A DNA stretch of 10,846 nt, from positions 1 to 10,846 of the forward strand of contig JACQSP010000066.1 in the NCBI GenBank assembly GCA_016205905.1, written 5' to 3'. Source of the DNA: Candidatus Woesearchaeota archaeon. Lineage in GTDB: Archaea > Nanobdellota > Nanobdellia > Woesearchaeales > DSVV01. The notes beneath the pieces are model-generated. The model searched no databases and was not told the DNA's origin. It was given only the letters and a program-made list of their open reading frames with translations. How positions within the stretch are numbered: the stretch's first letter is position 1; the number at the start of each line of letters is the position of its first letter. The position numbers and the translations under genes are program-made. Shown piece after piece: positions 7,101 through 10,846 of the stretch.

Positions 7101-8466
7101 AAGATCTAACTTTAATGGCAATGAAACAGAAATATCAAAAGAAGATAGAAAAGATGACAATGAAACAAAAGCTTCAGAAGAAGACAGAATCAATTATAAC
7201 ACTATACTAAAACCAGTTGCATACTCTGTTCTCGCTGTTTGCTCTTTAGGATTAGCTGCACTTGGTATTGGATGGTACAGAAGCAGAATAAAAGAAAAAA
7301 GATTATGGGATGAGCCGATTGTTGACGTATATGTTAAAGAAGACAATAAGAGTGATAATGCAACAGATGGAAATGGCAGCATAACAGAGACAAAACCAAA
7401 CATAACAGAGACCAAATCAAACATGACAGATATCAAACCAATTAGAAAAGATAAAATAAGCCTAAACCAAGGCATTGAGTATCTTATCGATGAAATGTTA
7501 CATTATGACAAGCGTGTTGTAGAACATGGAATTGATGAATTAAAGCAAAAACAAGGATTGGAAGAAGGACAGAAGGCTGTAGATAATGCTGTAAATAGTG
7601 TTGGAGAGGGTGGTGTACATAAAGAAACTGAACAACCGCCACAAAAAGAATATACAAAAGAATATCCTGATGGTTTTTATGTTTTGGATTATGGTTTTTA
7701 TACAGTAATCCTAGATGCACTCTTAAGAAAGAATAAACTCCTTGTGCCATATGAAAACTTAAAAAAGGAAGAAGCTAAAGAAGAATCTGAATCTCAAGAA
7801 TCAGATTCTCAAAAACTTGATGAAGATACAAAGGCAAATGAGCCTGCAGGTACAATGCCATCAACGCTGGAACAAGAAGCAGGTAAAATAGAAACTCAAG
7901 ATAAAACAAAAACCCAAGATAAGCTAGAAGAACAAGAAGGAAAAAAACCAGCAGTTAAAATACCTAACTTAAAAATACCTGCCTTCAACATTGAAGGTGA
8001 AGGTGATATCGGCGGCATTTTATCAGATATTTCTATCAGCAAGAGAGCATTAAAGGGAAAAAGAGCAGGATCTCAAAGCAATGTTGTTGACGATGTGCAA
8101 TATAGCCAACAGATTGAAGCAGTGCAGGATATTGTTGACAGGATATGCAGTGCAAATAATTATTCTTCATTAAACGTAAATGGTGATTATGAATTCAATA
8201 ACAACAGAAAGATATTGGCATTGAGAGAAGCATGGATGCCTTTCAGAAAATTGAATCCATTTGCAAAAACATACACTATTTGTGTAAACATCTCTAACCA
8301 AAGAGTACAAAGAGATGTGCTCCAATTAAGAGCAGATGCTGCATTTATAGACAGTTTGATTTATACGATTATGCTTGCAAATGAAGTATCATTGAACAGA
8401 TTTAATGAGCTCAAAAAGGCGTATTTGAATAAAGTATATTTACATAAAACCGATTTGCATATTTAG
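4156..8466 (+). CDS. GHKL ATPase - transmembrane - transglutaminase - transmembrane fusion protein, 1436 aa
   Basis: The N-terminal GHKL domain has an N-box-like EVAVQNTVDA (82-91), G1 DYAIGM (150-155) and G2 GGHGRG (180-185). A Thr/Asn-rich insert (about 214-273) follows. Membrane segments lie at about 466-488 and 1019-1040. The basic flanks KVYKHTRN before the first and YRSRIKEKR after the second predict cytoplasmic ends and an external region of about 530 residues. That region contains a beta-rich, Cys-containing part (CKGTKC) and then a transglutaminase-like core: Cys829 in GVDCDTANAPL, His867 in FHNVCEAYIP and Asp883 in GWTEYDATP. These are in the canonical order, with the typical AVLRARYDIPTR between the first two. 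The cytoplasmic tail (about 1041-1436) is low in complexity up to about 1250, then folds into a conserved-looking end (TYTICVNIS, 1372-1380). I start at ATG 4156 (8-base overlap, AAGGA nine bases upstream) rather than TTG 4147. The biological substrate is unknown: transglutaminase-fold domains may cross-link, deamidate or cleave proteins. Confidence 0.85.
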   Translation: MINQEKPKNPTITFKYHVLEVIKSDNALSSAFAGEIIKDNPNLRKLEEIIAEAEKRDATNAKRKIAHTIENQVQSSQEVLREVAVQNTVDAYADLIGFLAKRDEPVNYPLKIKLKAVQRVPQQTDGTQQQINASNQQHGAYQRYDISIRDYAIGMNLYDVLYKLLSIGDTQKKEKQYYLGGHGRGFKPSISFCDKVIIDSFGRRTIVRKIRNNETCAAQTNTTSTNLTSTNPTQTNSIQTNPTQTNVIQTNSIPINTTSTPLNNTTSANNGNGTIYLIEIGEESDVRDGTRITLENITLTETPLNAVKKFAQNLSSEFDFRVNNVRVNRGLKQSKLGKIWFKQTHDVNGRNIEEKLVGCSKDIEGEEVQHGPMTMYTTPSKVGFVKRILKIPTGYLFSRSRNQLPKEIEDIVNDSKQKTYRKFYDYLMDNIHKIGSHEFRFMDSFSTQFFNWDKLLGKVYKHTRNSIIIFSVLAGISFMGVEVIGPALNKVIPSGLEYIYDNILLPTDKFINEDIAKYISNKLYRSGKETGSLTSEASADSESDNTEYDTNEINLPKEFVPEVNKKLFVTRVHCKGTKCNKRTEQEAKADERFIIGRYSPSDKDVFFKFLSYNVLNNDGSWRNGGVKTCVNLLANAVPNKKKDTISVALNLNVAAKTILPAPIGYFTGNTTYYSKEKSLVYKPENATVGFNSCLTEPSDYDTIYVQAFADRTGKVEFGVTHFYLLDSRLEKIMGETWKKRRESTIWSEIKHFFDVPFKIKYPKAVEKELRKVDKDINKWRIKTYDELAQRVTKILRDYFIYNTSPENARRFYGVDNFVNGALDLQGVDCDTANAPLCAVLRARYDIPTRLDIGIEGKSGVLDKRNFHNVCEAYIPNRGWTEYDATPTKISKETVIEYESSQSDNRHAKEDREQQRRQKTTITLIANNPEAEKMGRKQEIEKGDDDEERKYDYTMGRKQEAKTGDDDKRKKYDDTVRKDNYEKRSNFNGNETEISKEDRKDDNETKASEEDRINYNTILKPVAYSVLAVCSLGLAALGIGWYRSRIKEKRLWDEPIVDVYVKEDNKSDNATDGNGSITETKPNITETKSNMTDIKPIRKDKISLNQGIEYLIDEMLHYDKRVVEHGIDELKQKQGLEEGQKAVDNAVNSVGEGGVHKETEQPPQKEYTKEYPDGFYVLDYGFYTVILDALLRKNKLLVPYENLKKEEAKEESESQESDSQKLDEDTKANEPAGTMPSTLEQEAGKIETQDKTKTQDKLEEQEGKKPAVKIPNLKIPAFNIEGEGDIGGILSDISISKRALKGKRAGSQSNVVDDVQYSQQIEAVQDIVDRICSANNYSSLNVNGDYEFNNNRKILALREAWMPFRKLNPFAKTYTICVNISNQRVQRDVLQLRADAAFIDSLIYTIMLANEVSLNRFNELKKAYLNKVYLHKTDLHI
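4855..4914 (+). repeat. Four in-frame 15-bp tandem repeats (QTNSI-type)
   Basis: Units at 4855-4869, 4870-4884, 4885-4899 and 4900-4914 encode QTNSI, QTNPT, QTNVI and QTNSI. They form the middle of a Thr/Asn-rich insertion inside the GHKL part of the second ATPase, just after the G2 box. Related Thr-rich codons continue on both sides. Confidence 0.8.
6952..7077 (+). repeat. 63-bp tandem duplication, acidic/basic linker
   Basis: Copies at 6952-7014 and 7015-7077 both start ATGGGAAGAAAACAAGAG and encode 21 residues beginning MGRKQE, with the same GDDD core. They lie after the transglutaminase triad and before the second membrane segment, so they lengthen a charged external stalk next to the membrane. 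Confidence 0.85.
7381..7443 (+). repeat. Three in-frame 21-bp repeats (ITETKPN-type)
   Basis: Units at 7381-7401, 7402-7422 and 7423-7443 encode ITETKPN, ITETKSN and MTDIKPI. They lie on the cytoplasmic side, shortly after the second predicted membrane segment of the fusion protein. Confidence 0.8.
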
Positions 8467-8470
8467 GTGA
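8465..8470 (+). promoter_or_regulatory. Shine-Dalgarno AGGTGA overlapping the upstream stop codon
   Basis: AGGTGA begins inside the TAG stop of the fusion gene and ends four bases before the ATG at 8475. The third operon gene thus has its own strong ribosome-binding site and is coupled to the end of the second gene. Confidence 0.75.
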
Positions 8471-8474
8471 ATAA

Positions 8475-10007
8475 ATGAAAAGAAAAAAATTAGATACGAT
8501 AAAAGATTGGTTAGATAATGTAGATACTTATCTTGAAATGAAGGTAAACCACTTTGATGCTAAATTTTATGCTAGATTCCCTCGTACATACAGGTTACTG
8601 GATTTAATAGTTGATATTCCGCTTAAAGTTATAGAATGTTTTTCAAGTATAGGTTCAAAAAAATCAACTGATGGAAAGGCAGCGCAAGAGAAGGCACAAC
8701 ATCAAGAGCAAAAAGAAAAAGAACAGGTAAAACAAACATCTGCTGTTTATGCAGTATCTCATTCTGCAATATCCCATTCAAAGTATGATTTAGATACAAT
8801 TATTGAAAGAGAGGGAATGGAAGGGTTAAGCAGAACATTTAACGGACTTAATGTTAGATATTTGCCTGATCTTTTTAATTACCTCAGCGAGAAGGACTTG
8901 AAATATGCTGCAGAAAGATACACCACTGCAAAAATTAACCATGCTCTTCGTTTGCTAGGTATAGACTCGCTTTTTGAATCTGATACTTCTATGTTAGCTG
9001 AAGAAACATCAAAACAAAAGTTTGCAAGAAGAGAAGCATTCATAGAGATATTAAATCAAGGGTATGTTCTGTTAAGAGAAAGTGTTTTCTATTCTGATCA
9101 ATATGATAAATTATTGGTAACAGGAGAAGAGGATATGAGTGTAATACCTCGAATAATTAGTGATATGAAAATAAAGATAGGAATATATAAAAAGCCATCA
9201 ACCATTAGAAATAAGCGTATTCTTATGCATTTGCTGGCATTTGATTATTTTCTAGATATCGCTGCTTATGAGCATTATCTTGGATTATTGAAAAGAGCAG
9301 GAAAGATAAGAAAAAAGCGCATGATAAACGCAGATGAAGAACAAAGGGAAGATGCCGACGCGAAAGATGCTGATGCGTATGCAGAAGACACTGAGGAAGG
9401 AGAGAGACTAATAATTGATGGACTAAGAGTAGAATATGGAAATGTACTATCCAAATTTGTAAATGATAGGCAAATAATGCTGCAAAAAGATGTTAATCTG
9501 CTCAATCTGGTCAATAGTTCATTAAGTGGGATTACTAAAATATATCTTGATTATCTTGTTAGTAGATATGAATTTGTTAATAAAGAAGGAATGACAGGTG
9601 CTAATAAATATGAAATAGCAAGGCAATTACAAAGGCCAGACGAAATTCTTAAAACCAAAGAATACAACTTCATCGCACAATGGGAGCAGGAGAAGAATTT
9701 TAAAGGTATGGAATTGGATTGCGCAATAAGAGGAATTACTTATACTTGTCTTTCAGCTAGTATTCCTACTGCGGGGAGGGTTGTGATAGATTTGGTCTTT
9801 CATCATAAAGAGAATATCACTCCTTATGTAGCTTTAGGGTTAGGTGGTGTGGCAACTTACTTAGTAGCAATCTCTGTACTTGGAATATTAAAGAAATTGA
9901 AAGATTCTCTTAATCGCGTGTCTCTTGATTATCTTGGAAGAAATGAGCCGTTAATTGAGAGAATCATTCATAAAGGAAATTCTGGGTTTAATGGATATAA
10001 ATTGTGA
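8475..10007 (+). CDS. Helical protein with two C-terminal membrane segments, 510 aa
   Basis: I do not recognise the family. The N-terminal 55 residues form an amphipathic helical region (FPRTYRLLDLIVDIPLKVIE). A Gln/Lys/Glu-rich low-complexity stretch (70-87) and a long helical domain follow, interrupted by an acidic run (about 287-309, with DADAKDADAYAED). Two hydrophobic segments at about 419-442 and 448-473 should form a membrane hairpin. The linker HHKENIT is short, and the tail KKLKDSLNR is basic, so the bulk of the protein and its tail are probably cytoplasmic. It begins eight bases after the GHKL/transglutaminase gene and is the third member of that operon. A scaffold or membrane-anchor role for the two ATPases is an inference from context only. 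No catalytic motif is seen. Confidence 0.8.
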   Translation: MKRKKLDTIKDWLDNVDTYLEMKVNHFDAKFYARFPRTYRLLDLIVDIPLKVIECFSSIGSKKSTDGKAAQEKAQHQEQKEKEQVKQTSAVYAVSHSAISHSKYDLDTIIEREGMEGLSRTFNGLNVRYLPDLFNYLSEKDLKYAAERYTTAKINHALRLLGIDSLFESDTSMLAEETSKQKFARREAFIEILNQGYVLLRESVFYSDQYDKLLVTGEEDMSVIPRIISDMKIKIGIYKKPSTIRNKRILMHLLAFDYFLDIAAYEHYLGLLKRAGKIRKKRMINADEEQREDADAKDADAYAEDTEEGERLIIDGLRVEYGNVLSKFVNDRQIMLQKDVNLLNLVNSSLSGITKIYLDYLVSRYEFVNKEGMTGANKYEIARQLQRPDEILKTKEYNFIAQWEQEKNFKGMELDCAIRGITYTCLSASIPTAGRVVIDLVFHHKENITPYVALGLGGVATYLVAISVLGILKKLKDSLNRVSLDYLGRNEPLIERIIHKGNSGFNGYKL

Positions 10008-10021
10008 TAATAAATTACGTA

Positions 10022-10071
10022 ATATACTAAAAGTGATTAATTTGTACGAAAATTAATCACTTTTAGTATAT
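10022..10071. repeat. Perfect 22-bp inverted repeat with 6-base loop
   Basis: The arm 10022-10043 (starting ATATACTAAAAGTGATTA) is exactly complementary to 10050-10071, with the loop GTACGA. It lies 14 bases after the stop of the third operon gene and about 22 bases before the TATA box of the toxin-antitoxin pair. There is no T-run after it, so it is not a classical intrinsic terminator. It may act as an mRNA 3'-end hairpin, a boundary between the two units, an operator, or a recombination/mobile remnant. Confidence 0.8.
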
Positions 10072-10093
10072 AACAGTTTAGAAAATGGAAAGA

Positions 10094-10102
10094 TTTATAA
10101 AC
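10094..10102 (+). promoter_or_regulatory. Archaeal TATA box of the HEPN/MNT pair
   Basis: TTTATAAAC is centred about 27 bases before the ATG at 10125, preceded by a purine-rich BRE-like GGAAAGA. No Shine-Dalgarno is present, which predicts a leaderless transcript. Confidence 0.7.
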
Positions 10103-10105
10103 AAA

Positions 10106-10123
10106 TGGAAATATATATTTCCA
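10106..10123. promoter_or_regulatory. 18-bp perfect palindrome at the transcription start
   Basis: TGGAAATATATATTTCCA is fully self-complementary and ends two bases before the ATG at 10125. It combines the middle TGGAAA repeat with its inverted copy. A dimeric HTH protein bound here would cover the start site downstream of the TATA box, a common archaeal repression geometry. Confidence 0.65.
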
Positions 10124-10124
10124 A

Positions 10125-10655
10125 ATGGAAAGAAAATTAACTATGTTAAAGCAATTTTTTGAAGAACCAAATAGAAAATTTAGTATTCGAGAGCTTTCAA
10201 GGATTTTAAAAATAAACCACACCACTGTTAGGCAATATTTAACTAAACTCACAAAAGAAGGTTATTTATCAGTTAAAAAAGAAGATATTTACTCTTTTTA
10301 CCAGTTAGTTTTATCTAAAAAAACCTTAAATCTAAAATTATATTATAATCTGGAAAAAATCAGAGAATCCTGCCTGACTGAAGATTTGGAAAAGAATTAT
10401 GATTTACCTGTTATTGTTTTGTTCGGGAGTTATGCTTCAGCTATGGACGATAAGGCCAGTGATATTGATATTTGTTTGATATCCAACGTAGAAAAAGAAT
10501 TTCATACAGAAAAATATGAGAAAAAGTTAAATAGAAGGATAAGCATCCATAAATTTAATAAAGAATCATGGCAGAAAACAAAGAAACTTAACCCTGCTTT
10601 GATTAATAATATATGTAACGGACTAGTTTTATCAGGAGAATTAGAAGTCCTGTAA
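10125..10655 (+). CDS. HTH-nucleotidyltransferase (MNT) antitoxin of a HEPN/MNT system, 176 aa
   Basis: Residues 1-55 form a winged helix-turn-helix: FSIRELSRILKI, then NHTTVRQYLTKLTKEGYL. A minimal nucleotidyltransferase domain follows with GSYASA (101-106) and SDIDI (112-116). Gly101-Ser102 and Asp113/Asp115 are the GS...DxD signature of the pol-beta fold. The C-terminal part, NPALINNICNGLVLSGE, fits the archaeal HTH-MNT family. Family knowledge: such proteins, paired with HEPN toxins (MntA-HepT type), neutralise the toxin, in studied cases by adding AMP to it. The HTH suggests autoregulation through the adjoining palindrome and repeats. The start at 10125 fits the leaderless promoter; ATG 10143 is an alternative. 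Unlike single-domain MntA proteins, it carries its own DNA-binding domain. Confidence 0.88.
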   Translation: MERKLTMLKQFFEEPNRKFSIRELSRILKINHTTVRQYLTKLTKEGYLSVKKEDIYSFYQLVLSKKTLNLKLYYNLEKIRESCLTEDLEKNYDLPVIVLFGSYASAMDDKASDIDICLISNVEKEFHTEKYEKKLNRRISIHKFNKESWQKTKKLNPALINNICNGLVLSGELEVL

Positions 10656-10693
10656 TGAATTTTGAAAAGAGGTTGTATAATGAATTTTGAAAA
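10653..10693 (+). repeat. 16-bp direct repeat duplicating the HEPN gene start
   Basis: TAATGAATTTTGAAAA occurs at 10653-10668 and again at 10678-10693, offset by 25 bases. The first copy includes the antitoxin stop codon and a decoy ATG at 10655. Because 25 is not a multiple of three, that ATG opens a frame of only 11 residues (MNFEKRLYNEF) that ends inside the true gene. Confidence 0.75.
10668..10673 (+). promoter_or_regulatory. Shine-Dalgarno AGAGGT for the HEPN gene
   Basis: AGAGGT ends six bases before the ATG at 10680. It supports that start over the decoy ATG at 10655. Confidence 0.6.
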
Positions 10694-10846
10694 TAGTTTG
10701 AATGAAGGAAAAGCAAAGAAAGTTATGCCTAACAAGATAAGAGCTTCAAGTTTATTTATGTCTTCTACACAAGCAATTGAAACAGCAAAGGTTATACATT
10801 TAACCCAAAATACTTTAAAATCAATATTAAGAGAGCTTTATGAAGG
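10680..10846 (+). CDS. HEPN-domain toxin, N-terminal part (cut by the window edge)
   Basis: Fifty-five codons are present up to the right edge. The peptide begins MNFENSLNEGKAKKVMPNKI, followed by two predicted helices, ASSLFMSSTQAIETAKVI and TLKSILRELYEG. This matches the start of archaeal HEPN proteins, where the second helix typically ends in a relYE motif. The catalytic Rx4-6H motif of HEPN ribonucleases would lie downstream and cannot be checked here. It starts 24 bases after the HTH-MNT stop and is expected to be co-transcribed with it. Confidence 0.75.
   Translation, partial: MNFENSLNEGKAKKVMPNKIRASSLFMSSTQAIETAKVIHLTQNTLKSILRELYE

Larger units (their letters stand above)
10083..10131 (+). 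promoter_or_regulatory. Three AAATGGAAA repeats at exact 20-bp spacing, probable operator
   Basis: AAATGGAAA occurs at 10083-10091, 10103-10111 and 10123-10131. The repeats bracket the TATA box and the presumed start site, and the last one includes the start codon. The 20-bp period is close to two helical turns, so a protein could bind all copies on one face of the DNA. The HTH protein encoded immediately downstream is the obvious candidate autorepressor (inference). Confidence 0.65.

Noticed and set aside
1..10846. CRISPR array, tRNA or rRNA genes
   Set aside because: No regularly spaced direct repeats with unique spacers, and no cloverleaf or rRNA signature was seen. The short repeats present are in-frame coding repeats.

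Overview
The window looks like a chromosomal segment of an AT-rich archaeon. Four things point there. Two start sites carry the same TATA nonamer (TTTATAAAC) about 27 bases upstream of an ATG, as in leaderless archaeal mRNAs. Internal genes use AGGTGA-type ribosome-binding sites. An HTH-nucleotidyltransferase gene precedes a HEPN gene, a pair very common in archaea. Large, poorly conserved membrane proteins with transglutaminase domains also fit. A DPANN-type lineage is plausible, but this is inference: no rRNA or universal marker gene is present.

Layout. (1) Positions 2-109 hold the last 35 codons of a plus-strand gene cut by the window edge, followed by a T-rich terminator-like site. (2) On the minus strand, a 43-codon gene (1025-1156) precedes a 287-aa membrane-associated protein (142-1005). 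(3) The 412-base divergent intergenic region (1157-1568) contains a compound inverted-repeat element and, at its right end, a TATA box. (4) A tight plus-strand operon follows: an 864-aa GHKL-fold ATPase (1569-4163), a 1436-aa GHKL ATPase/transmembrane/transglutaminase protein (4156-8466, overlapping by 8 bases), and a 510-aa helical protein with two C-terminal membrane segments (8475-10007). (5) A short intergenic region carries a perfect 22-bp inverted repeat and a compact promoter/operator. (6) The HTH-nucleotidyltransferase (10125-10655) and the start of the HEPN gene (10680 to the edge) form a HEPN/MNT toxin-antitoxin pair.

The central operon is the item of interest. Two different GHKL ATPases are encoded side by side. 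The second is predicted to cross the membrane so that a complete Cys-His-Asp transglutaminase triad lies outside the cell while the ATPase lies inside. The third protein is also membrane anchored. A reasonable inference is one membrane complex in which a cytoplasmic ATP-driven, Hsp90/MORC/MutL-like clamp controls an external transglutaminase or protease-like activity. The adjoining toxin-antitoxin pair hints at an accessory or defence-type neighbourhood, but there is no direct evidence for function.
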